DNA of 5,131 nt from Chlamydiota bacterium. Its GTDB lineage: Bacteria > Auribacterota > UBA3054 > B51-G9. Below are positions 1-5,131 of this stretch, in pieces. A program made the position numbers and the translations under genes. The stretch's first letter is position 1; each line of letters begins with the position of its first letter. The notes below the pieces were generated by a model. The model was given only the letters and a program-made list of their open reading frames with translations. It did no database searches and was not told the DNA's origin. The stretch lies in the NCBI GenBank assembly GCA_030596365.1, contig JAUVKG010000238.1:1-5131 (forward strand), read 5' to 3'.

Positions 1-1171
1 GATATGGATCTTGCTTGTTATCGTAAAGCAGCCAGGAACCCTCTAAGTCGCGGCAATAGGTATATCGTTTTGTACGCAAACCTCGATATTCCCTGCCGCC
101 GTTAGGTTTTAACCATTGCCCGAAAGGATGAGGACAAGAAATAATTGCTGCGTCATCGTCAGAATTATTTTCTTTATTAATGTGTTTAGAGAAATCTTTT
201 CCTTCAACAGAGTCGGGAATAGAAATTCCGCAAAGACCAAGAAGAGTCGGCATAATATCTTGCGCGTCAATTAAAGCATCGGTTTTTCCAGGCGACCAAT
301 TTGTCACACCGGGATATTTTAGCAGAAAAGGTACACGAATAGATTCATCCCATGGTTGCTGCTTTTTTGTATGGTTTTGGGAACCAAGCATATCACCATG
401 ATCGGAAGTGAAAACAAAAATTGTATTTTCTTCAATACCGCATTCACGAATTGTTTTGAGCAAATCACCAACACAGGCATCAAGAGCTGAACAGTGAGCA
501 TAATATCCTGCCAACCATTCCCGCGCATGAGGAGCAATATTTTCCGGAACATTCGGACGAAGAATAATATCTTCCGGCTTGTATAATTTCCTGAATTCTT
601 CAGGTGCCGTTTCGTAAGGCGCATGAGGAGGTCCCCAGGACAGCATAAGCAAAAACGGATCATCTTGTGAATGATTGCGAATATAAGATTCTGCATCACG
701 GGTTTGAGCTATCGCGTCATAACCTTCCCAATGCTTTTTTTTATCAGAATCACCGGCGTAATAAGGAGAATTATTATAGTCGTGTGAGCATTCCAGAACT
801 TTCCAATAATCAAATCCTTTGCGGCGTTCGGATGGGATGTAATTCGATCTGCCATGACCGTCAATATGCCATTTCCCAATATAAGCCGTGTTGTATCCGG
901 ATGACGAAAATGTTTCCGCGATGCTTGTGGAGCGAGGTTGACAATAAACATCGTTAACAAAAACTCCGTGAGTCAACGGGCGCTGCCCTGTAAGCAAACT
1001 TGCTCTGTAAGGCGAACAAACCGGGACTCCTGAAATTGCATGAGTAAAATTTATACTTTCTTTTGCTAGAGTATCAAGATTTGGCGTTTTAACGTTTTCG
1101 TTACCCGAATAACCGGTAGCTTGCGCGCGCCATTGGTCACCGAAAACGAAAATAACATTAGGTTTTTTCAT
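1..1171 (-). CDS. Cys-type sulfatase (S1 family, alkaline phosphatase superfamily), C-terminus beyond window
   Basis: I translated the minus strand from the ATG at 1171. It stays open for 390 codons to the window edge, so the protein is truncated only by the window; the family is usually about 450-550 residues. It starts MKKPNVIFVFGDQ, the usual first strand of sulfatases, with metal ligand D12; the position before it is Gly, as in several choline-sulfatase-like members. The sulfatase signature CSPYRASLLTG has Cys52, the residue matured to formylglycine in this family, and Arg56. Other expected active-site residues are present: K100 and H102 in GKWH, H183 in GPPHAPY, D257 and H258 in TSDHGD, and K269/K270. 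Known role: hydrolysis of sulfate esters. The substrate cannot be read from the sequence; sulfated polysaccharide is a guess. I see no signal peptide, so it is either cytoplasmic or starts elsewhere. No clear ribosome binding site precedes the ATG. An ATG at 1190 is out of frame. Confidence 0.94.
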   Translation of the reverse strand, partial: MKKPNVIFVFGDQWRAQATGYSGNENVKTPNLDTLAKESINFTHAISGVPVCSPYRASLLTGQRPLTHGVFVNDVYCQPRSTSIAETFSSSGYNTAYIGKWHIDGHGRSNYIPSERRKGFDYWKVLECSHDYNNSPYYAGDSDKKKHWEGYDAIAQTRDAESYIRNHSQDDPFLLMLSWGPPHAPYETAPEEFRKLYKPEDIILRPNVPENIAPHAREWLAGYYAHCSALDACVGDLLKTIRECGIEENTIFVFTSDHGDMLGSQNHTKKQQPWDESIRVPFLLKYPGVTNWSPGKTDALIDAQDIMPTLLGLCGISIPDSVEGKDFSKHINKENNSDDDAAIISCPHPFGQWLKPNGGREYRGLRTKRYTYCRDLEGSWLLYDNKQDPY

Positions 1172-1247
1172 AATTTTGTAAAAATTTCATTTCATTTCGG
1201 TTTTAATGAATTAAACATAGATATATATTATCCCATTAAAAAAATAT

Positions 1248-1273
1248 TCTTTGTGCTTTCGTGTCTTAGTGGC
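1248..1273. repeat. Degenerate relative of the 27-base repeat
   Basis: This stretch is built of CTTTGTG, CTTTCGTGT and CTTAGTGGC. It follows the same plan as the repeat at 1397-1423 (CTTTGCGAG, CTTAGCGC, CTTAGCGAG): three short phrases each starting CTT and carrying a central GNG. The alignment needs a small gap and several mismatches, so relatedness is likely but not proven. No protein is encoded here. Confidence 0.4.
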
Positions 1274-1396
1274 TATTTTTAATTAATATGGTCATAATTC
1301 AATCAATTGTACAAAAAGTAATATGATATATCAATATGCTTTATATTCGATTTCCCGGAAAGCAATATTGGATTTTTATTGCATTACTGGTATTTG

Positions 1397-1423
1397 CTTT
1401 GCGAGCTTAGCGCCTTAGCGAGA
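1397..1423 (+). repeat. Left arm of a 27-base inverted repeat pair
   Basis: This 27-base segment begins CTTTGCGAG and ends CTTAGCGAGA. It is the reverse complement of 1547-1573 at 26 of 27 positions. Internally it is three degenerate 8-9-base phrases (CTTTGCGAG, CTTAGCGC, CTTAGCGAG). It is much richer in GC than the surrounding sequence, which argues against chance. Confidence 0.8.
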
Positions 1424-1455
1424 TAAATTATTTTCTTATTCCCCTTTGATTTTTA

Positions 1456-1472
1456 CCCCGATCCTGTCGGGG
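1456..1472. repeat. Perfect GC hairpin CCCCGA/TCGGGG
   Basis: CCCCGA (1456-1461) pairs perfectly with TCGGGG (1467-1472) around a five-base loop, in an otherwise AT-rich stretch. It lies between the two arms of the 27-base inverted repeat. A run of G-rich sequence (GTGGG, then GGGGG at about 1483-1488) follows, and no T tract is placed as expected for an intrinsic terminator. It may be part of an interspersed repeat; function unknown. Confidence 0.5.
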
Positions 1473-1546
1473 AAAGTGGGCATGGGGGATTTTATTACAA
1501 GATATACAGGATTTAAATTTAAAAATATATATAAATATAAAGAAAC

Positions 1547-1573
1547 TCTCGCAAAGGCGCTAAGCTCGCAAAG
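1547..1573 (-). repeat. Right arm of a 27-base inverted repeat pair
   Basis: This begins TCTCGCAAAGGCGC and ends GCTCGCAAAG. It is complementary to 1397-1423 with a single mismatch. The arms are separated by 123 bases that contain the CCCCGA/TCGGGG hairpin but no gene. The pair could fold into a long cruciform or stem, or may be two independent insertions of a dispersed repeat in opposite orientation. Confidence 0.8.
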
Positions 1574-1724
1574 AAAAATACGAATTGTATGAATTTAAAA
1601 TCTATGGGATGGTAGTGAATAAAAATAAAAAATAGTTGTAATATATGTGAAGATTGTATCAAATGAGGGATATTCGCAGTTTGAACTCCAAAAATTTTAT
1701 TAGATTTTAATTTTCCGAAATATT

Positions 1725-1733
1725 TGATATAAT
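1725..1733 (+). promoter_or_regulatory. Extended -10 promoter for the lipoprotein/membrane protein pair
   Basis: TGATATAAT is a perfect extended -10 element (TG, one base, TATAAT at 1728-1733). At the usual 17-base spacing the -35 position holds TTTTAA (1705-1710), a weak match, which is typical for extended -10 promoters. Transcription would start near 1740, giving a leader of about 55 bases before the ATG at 1796. This is inferred from sequence alone in an AT-rich background. Confidence 0.55.
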
Positions 1734-1784
1734 AGGAAAGGAGTTTCGTTCAGGCACTACGTAATTAAATTTTCAACTTAAAAC

Positions 1785-1790
1785 GGAGGA
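1785..1790 (+). promoter_or_regulatory. Strong Shine-Dalgarno GGAGGA
   Basis: GGAGGA sits five bases before the ATG at 1796 and fixes that start. It is the only clear ribosome binding site in the window; the genes starting at 2149, 3336 and 1171 (minus) have none. Confidence 0.85.
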
Positions 1791-1795
1791 GAAAA

Positions 1796-2131
1796 ATGTA
1801 TCGCTTACTTTCAATTATACTTCTAATAATTTTACTCGCAGGTTGTTCCGGCACCAATAGTTTAAAAATCAGCACGATTCCTTCCGGAGCAAAAATTTAT
1901 GCCAATGATTCTTACATAGGAACATCACCATGTAACGTGCCGTCAAAATGGAATGTTCTTTGGTCGGATACTGTAAGGCTGAACATTAAAAAAGATGGTT
2001 ATGCAGATGAAAGTCTAAACATAACAACTGAAGAAATAAGAATTATGAAAAAAAATGAAGAATACGAGGACGATTCAGAATTTGGCACAGGAAACACATT
2101 TCCTTTTACATTTAAACTTCAAAAAAAATAA
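1796..2131 (+). CDS. Small PEGA-domain lipoprotein
   Basis: This is a 111-residue protein. Residues 1-16 are a lipoprotein signal peptide with a hydrophobic core of Leu and Ile, ending in lipobox LLAGC with Cys17 as the expected lipidation site. The +2 residue is Ser, so by the Gram-negative sorting rule it should go to the outer membrane. Residues 23-80 look like one PEGA domain: LKISTIPSGAKIYAND, then YIGTSP, and later KKDGY. PEGA is a small beta-rich domain found in many surface and periplasmic proteins, and its precise role is unknown. The C-terminus (82-97) is acidic and Lys-rich, ending with a short strand FTFKLQ. It is preceded by an extended -10 promoter and a strong GGAGGA, and is followed after 17 bases by the membrane protein gene, so the two are probably one operon. 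The domain call is by motif; lipoprotein status is clear. Confidence 0.88.
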   Translation: MYRLLSIILLIILLAGCSGTNSLKISTIPSGAKIYANDSYIGTSPCNVPSKWNVLWSDTVRLNIKKDGYADESLNITTEEIRIMKKNEEYEDDSEFGTGNTFPFTFKLQKK

Positions 2132-2148
2132 TAACATAATATAATAAA

Positions 2149-3117
2149 ATGAAAAATAATAATATATCTGTTACCAAACCGTTACAACATGCATTCGATT
2201 GGACAAAATATGTTCTGTTTGAAAATTTCGATATAGGAAAATGGTTCATTATGGGATTTTGCGCCTGGATTGCCTTCCTTGGCGAAAGTGGTGGCGGCGG
2301 AGCAAATTTTAACAGCTTTCGCGGTGGCCGTGGCCGCAAAGCTCATTCGCTACAAAATTTTTGGAATTTTGTTATCGATCATTTTCTGATAATAATTATA
2401 GTAACTTCTGTTATTATTATAATTATCATTCTTGCTACTTTATTAGTACAATGGCTTAGCAGTAGAGGCAAATTTATGTTTCTTGACTGTACAGTAAAAA
2501 ACAAAGCCGCAGTTAAAGATCCCTGGCGACAATTTAAGCATCTTGCCAACAGTCTTTTTATTTTCAGAGTTTTGTTTGGTTTGGCATTTTTTATTTTATT
2601 TGTCTTTGTAGCTTTTATCTCGTTTGTAATCGCCTGGCCTGATATTACGGGAAAGATTTTCAGTGCAAATGCGATTTCATCAATTATAGTTGGAGGAACA
2701 TTATTTTTCATTTTGATTACAGCGACTATCATTATTCAAAACATTTTGTTTGATTTTATTGTTCCGATAATGTATAAAAAAAATATTGCAATTCTTAAAG
2801 CTATTCATATTTTTAAAAATGATTTGTTGGCGGAAAATGTTAAATCTTTCATACTTTTTTATCTGATGAAAATTCTTGTATTTATCGCAATCGGAATTCT
2901 CGTAATTGCGGCATATTGTTTAACCTGCTGCATTGCCTGTTGTCTTTTTGCAATTCCGTATCTTGGAACTGTAATTCTTCTACCGGTAATTATGTTTAAA
3001 AGATGTTACTCTATATTTTTCCTTGAGCAGTTTGGCGATGAATGGGTTTTTATCACCAAACCATCTTGTGAAATTGTAACAGCCAATCAACAACAACCCA
3101 CGGACCAATCCCCTTAA
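2149..3117 (+). CDS. Uncharacterised polytopic membrane protein, about six transmembrane segments
   Basis: This is a 322-residue protein that I cannot assign a function. Hydrophobic stretches at about residues 31-45 (short), 77-103, 137-163, 176-203, 233-258 and 260-284 suggest roughly six membrane passes. Between the first two is a polar loop with GGGG (48-51) and an Arg/Gly-rich patch (58-64). Recognisable features are FDIGKW (27-32), SSRGKFMFLD (104-113), a following PW, NSLF (134-137), and a Cys-rich helix with CxxCC and CC (257-265). The FDIGKW, Gly-rich loop and SRGKFMFLD order resembles a family of hypothetical membrane proteins known to me mainly from PVC-type bacteria. A link to Pfam DUF7544 is possible but from memory and unchecked. 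The C-terminal 20 residues are polar (QQQ, TDQSP). There is no Shine-Dalgarno; the start follows the lipoprotein stop by 17 bases, implying co-transcription. The alternating hydrophobic and polar pattern and good codon use make it certainly a real gene. Confidence 0.87.
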   Translation: MKNNNISVTKPLQHAFDWTKYVLFENFDIGKWFIMGFCAWIAFLGESGGGGANFNSFRGGRGRKAHSLQNFWNFVIDHFLIIIIVTSVIIIIIILATLLVQWLSSRGKFMFLDCTVKNKAAVKDPWRQFKHLANSLFIFRVLFGLAFFILFVFVAFISFVIAWPDITGKIFSANAISSIIVGGTLFFILITATIIIQNILFDFIVPIMYKKNIAILKAIHIFKNDLLAENVKSFILFYLMKILVFIAIGILVIAAYCLTCCIACCLFAIPYLGTVILLPVIMFKRCYSIFFLEQFGDEWVFITKPSCEIVTANQQQPTDQSP

Positions 3118-3335
3118 TTAGACGGCGCTCGAAAAGGGTTAGTGTTTTCCAACAGCAGTGTCTGTCGACTGCATTGTCACGGCAGATGGTTGGTACACGT
3201 TCCACAGGGCGCCGTGCCCAGCGAATAGTGGGTTGCCCTGCGCTAAATCCTTTTTGCCTTTCAGGCAATTGTGCCGCATTTGGAAATGCGGATTACTACA
3301 AATACCTTTTAAGTCAGGCCTTAACTAATATTATA
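3118..3335. other. GC-rich intergenic island with many small inverted repeats; possible structured RNA or small repeat element
   Basis: Bases 3121-3300 contain 95 G or C in 180 (53%), against roughly a third in the flanking genes. Perfect inverted repeats seen: GAAAA 3131-3135 with TTTTC 3145-3149; GCAGT 3155-3159 with ACTGC 3168-3172; CAGGGC 3205-3210 with GCCCTG 3235-3240, enclosing GCCCA/TGGGT; TTGCCT 3254-3259 with AGGCAA 3263-3268; CCGCATT 3274-3280 with AATGCGG 3285-3291. A longer-range pair, ACGGCGC 3122-3128 with GCGCCGT 3209-3215, would compete with the CAGGGC stem. The plus frame is open from 3174 into the next gene, but I do not take this as coding because a signal peptide begins at 3336. 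I recognise no known RNA family, and no T tract marks a terminator. Confidence 0.5.
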
Positions 3336-4967
3336 ATGATGAAATTTAAAATTCTGATTTGGATAGCAATAACCCAAATCTTGTGTCTGAATATCTCCGG
3401 AATTGATGTGGCAAATCACAGCTTTGAAACACCGGACATTATCGACTATGAAAATTTTGGCGGGAATATTACCGATGATTGGTGGTTTGTAACTTCAGGA
3501 GGTATCGCACAGGAACACGGTGGACTTGTGTCAGGTAATGTGCCTGACGGTGAACAATGTGCTTTTCTCGGTTGGAGCACAGGAATCGGCAATCATGATT
3601 TAATTCAGGACATTCCCGGACCGACAATAAATAACGATGGTTCACAAAACGCACCGGGCTCTACAACTCCTTTCGTACCCGGTAAAAAATACACAATTAC
3701 GTGGTGGGAAAAACAGGCTAACGGAACCGGCGCTATAACAAACCGGATTCTTATTACAAATCGCGATGCAGGTATGGGAACATGGAATGAAGTTGTTCTT
3801 AACTCAACACACAAAGTTAATGGGTCTGCCGGCGGTTTTTCTTCCAAATCACTCGATTTCACTCCTGTTGGACGCACAAATCGAATTGCATTCAGGCTTA
3901 CCGGTTTGCAGGGCGCTCTTGCTATTGATAATATTACAATTATTCCGACTGCAAGTAACAACTGGAGTTTTGAAACAGGAACTTTTATTACCTGGAATGT
4001 TTCCGGTGATTGCTGGGGCGGAGCGCCTGTAACTACCAATTTTGAAGATTGGTTTTTCGGAACAATGAACACTAAAGGACGCTTTTACGCAAATTCCCGC
4101 GTTGGCAGCGAATCTGCTGTCGGCTCTCTCCAATCCAGAATTTTTACATTGGAAGAAAATTACGGTCTCGCTTTTCTTATCGGCGGATATTCTCGCGGGG
4201 GAGCCGGACCGGGAACTGATTATAATTATGTTACGTTGAATCTTGCAGAAGACGATTCAGAACTCGCAAGAGTTTATGCACCGGGCATAACGCCGAAAAT
4301 GGAATGGTCGTGTCTTTGGACAAACATCGCTTTTGGAAAAGAAGTTTACGTAAAAGCCGTTGATAATGCCGCGGGGACTGCTTATTCCTGGTTCGATGTT
4401 GACGCCTTTGCCCTTGCTTCTCCTTTCAATGGTTTTGAATCAGGCAGTTTCGGCGGGTGGAAAAAATCCGGCACCGCTTTTGGTACCGAACCAAGTGATA
4501 ATGATGCCGGAGCAGGTGTCGGAGGTTGGAACGGTAATTATTACGCTCTCAGTCTTTCAGGCGGAGAAGTTGCCACCGGTTCTCTTCGCTCGGAAGATTT
4601 TACTTATCCCACAAATACGTACATTCAATTTCTTATTGGAGGATATTCCCACGGAGGATCCGGTTCGGGAACAAATTACAATTATGTTACGTTAAATCTT
4701 GCAGATGATGATTCTGAACTCGACAGGAAATATGCTCCCGGCATGACTGCCACAATGTCAACTTCCGTTCTTATTGCTGCGTCATCATATTACGGAAAGA
4801 AAGTTTATATTGAAGTTATTGATGATTGCGCGAATGGCACATTTGCCTGGCTGTCCGTTGACGAATTTGAAATAATAATACCGGAACCGGTTTCTATTTA
4901 TTATTTATCATTTATCATTTGTTATTTATCACGGTTTTTGCACGAAAAAAATGTTATTAAATTTTAA
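3336..4967 (+). CDS. Secreted modular carbohydrate-binding-like protein with PEP-CTERM-like tail
   Basis: I place the start at 3336 (ATGATG; 3339 is equally possible), giving 543 residues. Residues 2-22 form a signal peptide: KFK, a hydrophobic core, probable cleavage near ISG. Residues 24-205 begin VANHSFETP and end LAIDNITI, like the beta-sandwich, ligand-binding-like regions of PEP-CTERM surface proteins. Residues 210-360 and 366-514 are two copies of one module. Each has F-E-[ST]-G, a Trp, SG, then LIGGYS, YNYVTLNLA, DDSEL and YAPG, ending [FL][DS]VD. The order of motifs resembles the beta-sandwich domain found attached to GH32-type glycosidases, so carbohydrate binding is plausible. No catalytic domain is seen. 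The tail has PEP at 516-518, then a hydrophobic stretch of only about 14 residues, a lone Arg533 and a polar ending, which is weak for PEP-CTERM. In that family, exosortase recognises PEP, helix and basic residues. The stop lies 12 bases from the convergent gene's stop. No Shine-Dalgarno is visible. Confidence 0.85.
   Translation: MMKFKILIWIAITQILCLNISGIDVANHSFETPDIIDYENFGGNITDDWWFVTSGGIAQEHGGLVSGNVPDGEQCAFLGWSTGIGNHDLIQDIPGPTINNDGSQNAPGSTTPFVPGKKYTITWWEKQANGTGAITNRILITNRDAGMGTWNEVVLNSTHKVNGSAGGFSSKSLDFTPVGRTNRIAFRLTGLQGALAIDNITIIPTASNNWSFETGTFITWNVSGDCWGGAPVTTNFEDWFFGTMNTKGRFYANSRVGSESAVGSLQSRIFTLEENYGLAFLIGGYSRGGAGPGTDYNYVTLNLAEDDSELARVYAPGITPKMEWSCLWTNIAFGKEVYVKAVDNAAGTAYSWFDVDAFALASPFNGFESGSFGGWKKSGTAFGTEPSDNDAGAGVGGWNGNYYALSLSGGEVATGSLRSEDFTYPTNTYIQFLIGGYSHGGSGSGTNYNYVTLNLADDDSELDRKYAPGMTATMSTSVLIAASSYYGKKVYIEVIDDCANGTFAWLSVDEFEIIIPEPVSIYYLSFIICYLSRFLHEKNVIKF
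3963..4880 (+). repeat. Tandem intragenic duplication, offset 456 bases
   Basis: The two modules of the PEP-CTERM-like protein are recognisable at DNA level, copy one about 3963-4430 and copy two about 4431-4880. The best block is 4224-4249 against 4680-4705, 25 of 26 bases identical, containing AATTATGTTACGTT. At protein level the stretch starting LIGGYS is identical at 32 of 42 positions. The rest of the modules has diverged much further, so this core is either under strong constraint or has been homogenised by recombination. Confidence 0.85.
4897..4931 (+). repeat. Five 7-base tandem repeats inside the sorting-tail helix
   Basis: The units are TTTATTA, TTTATCA, TTTATCA, TTTGTTA and TTTATCA, with no interruption. 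They encode most of the hydrophobic segment right after PEP in the plus-strand gene. Because 7 is not a multiple of 3, the peptide repeats every seven residues (YLSFIIC then YLS), and any gain or loss of a unit changes the reading frame of the C-terminus. Confidence 0.9.
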
Positions 4968-4979
4968 ATTTTTTTGTAC

Positions 4980-5131
4980 TCAAAATAATTTTCTCCTGCC
5001 AATAATCCAACATTCCAACATTCCAATAATCCATAGAATTCCCGGTTCCGGTAAAATATTGTTTGTGTTAATCGTTGGATACAAAAAGAAGTTCGTTGAA
5101 ATATTTCCGTCAGGAAAAAGTCCGAAAGATA
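4980..5131 (-). CDS. C-terminus of a second PEP-CTERM protein, N-terminus beyond window
   Basis: Reading the minus strand from 5129, one frame is open for 49 residues to a TGA at 4982-4980. It ends with a textbook PEP-CTERM signal: LPEP (PEP codons at 5051-5043), a hydrophobic helix GILWIIG-MLEC-WIIG, then RRKLF and stop. PEP-CTERM is the exosortase (EpsH/XrtA family) sorting signal of Gram-negative bacteria: the protein is exported, held by the helix and processed at the surface. The 26 residues before PEP (from FGLFPDG through INTNN) are polar and beta-like, and no domain can be named. A second minus frame is also open to the edge but ends GENYFEYKKI with no PEP motif, so I prefer this one. 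The gene converges on the plus-strand PEP-CTERM gene, with 12 bases between stops. The helix is encoded by an 8-base tandem repeat. Confidence 0.8.
   Translation of the reverse strand, partial: SFGLFPDGNISTNFFLYPTINTNNILPEPGILWIIGMLECWIIGRRKLF
4999..5033 (-). repeat. 8-base tandem repeats inside the second sorting-tail helix
   Basis: On the plus strand the units are CCAATAAT, CCAACATT, CCAACATT, CCAATAAT and a partial CCA. Read on the minus strand they encode the WIIGMLECWIIG helix of the convergent PEP-CTERM protein, with an eight-residue period that brings WIIG back twice. Changes of one unit would shift the frame and lose the terminal RRK. Confidence 0.9.

Larger units (their letters stand above)
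1172..1795. other. 624-base intergenic region without a gene, rich in short repeats
   Basis: This lies between the divergent sulfatase and PEGA lipoprotein genes. It is strongly AT-rich and I find no credible reading frame on either strand. It contains a degenerate repeat (1248-1273), a small hairpin of GCAATA 1362-1367 with TATTGC 1377-1382, a 27-base inverted pair (1397-1423 and 1547-1573), a GC hairpin (1456-1472), a segment at 1497-1514 whose complement reads AATCCTGTATATCTTGT, and near the right end an extended -10 promoter. The sulfatase promoter must also lie here. GATAAT-like sequence near 1225-1235 on the minus strand is the only candidate I see, and it lacks a good -35 box. The mix of short phrases looks like an accumulation site for non-coding interspersed repeats. 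Confidence 0.7.

Noticed and set aside
319..960. Open frames on both strands within 180-960 (for example 319-699 and 709-960 minus, 667-957 plus)
   Set aside because: They are shadows of the sulfatase, whose frame with all catalytic motifs runs through the whole interval.
1397..1573. CRISPR array
   Set aside because: There are only two repeat copies, in opposite orientation, with a 123-base interval; no direct-repeat and spacer periodicity.
2140..2145. TATAAT just before the ATG at 2149
   Set aside because: It is too close to the start codon to serve as a -10 box for that gene and lies in pure AT sequence; co-transcription from the promoter near 1728 is simpler.
2379..2732. 117-codon minus-strand frame opposite the membrane protein
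   Set aside because: It is the antisense of Ile/Phe-rich membrane helices; it has no ribosome binding site or recognisable motif.
3174..3335. 54-residue N-terminal extension of the modular PEP-CTERM protein (start at 3174)
   Set aside because: The extension is basic and Cys-containing, lies in the GC-rich hairpin island, and would bury a good signal peptide that begins at 3336. Composition differs sharply from the gene body.
3605..4133. Minus-strand and alternative plus frames within the modular protein (also 4360-4695 plus)
   Set aside because: They overlap a gene with clear domain repeats and signal peptide; the translations show no coherent domain.
4945..4975. Possible bidirectional terminator between the convergent genes (A7 at 4945-4951, T7 at 4969-4975)
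   Set aside because: The stem would be only A-T pairs with a 17-base loop, which is too weak to call; it may still contribute to termination in both directions.

Overview
The window is AT-rich bacterial DNA with four visible protein genes plus the tail of a fifth. No taxonomic marker gene is present. A Cys-type sulfatase, a PEGA lipoprotein and two proteins with PEP-CTERM-type sorting tails together suggest a Gram-negative bacterium with exosortase-type surface sorting and polysaccharide metabolism. The PVC group (Lentisphaerota, Planctomycetota, Verrucomicrobiota/Kiritimatiellota) is my best guess, by inference only. Only one of the genes has a clear Shine-Dalgarno sequence.

Layout. Positions 1-1171 (minus strand) hold the first 390 codons of an S1-family sulfatase whose C-terminus lies outside the window. 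Positions 1172-1795 are a 624-base AT-rich gap without a gene. It carries several short repeats, including a 27-base inverted pair, and an extended -10 promoter reading right. Positions 1796-2131 and 2149-3117 (plus strand) form a probable two-gene operon: a small PEGA-domain lipoprotein and an uncharacterised polytopic membrane protein. Positions 3118-3335 are a conspicuously GC-rich island full of small inverted repeats, of unknown nature. Positions 3336-4967 (plus) encode a secreted protein with an N-terminal beta-sandwich-like region, two tandem copies of a carbohydrate-binding-like module, and a PEP-CTERM-like tail. Positions 5131-4980 (minus) encode the last 49 residues of a second, convergent PEP-CTERM protein.

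The most interesting observation is at the right end. The membrane-anchor helices of both convergent sorting tails are written in short tandem repeats whose unit is not a multiple of three: five 7-base units on the plus strand and just over four 8-base units on the minus strand. The minus-strand tail is in the frame that gives a canonical PEP, hydrophobic helix and RRK ending. The plus-strand tail, as sequenced, ends poorly. Adding one 7-base unit would give a full-length helix followed by ARKK and a stop. This suggests, but does not prove, that repeat copy number can switch cell-surface sorting of these proteins on and off.

Functional links are inferential. The sulfatase would act on a sulfated substrate, possibly a polysaccharide. 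The modular PEP-CTERM protein probably binds or decorates surface polysaccharide. The lipoprotein and membrane protein are co-transcribed envelope components of unknown role.
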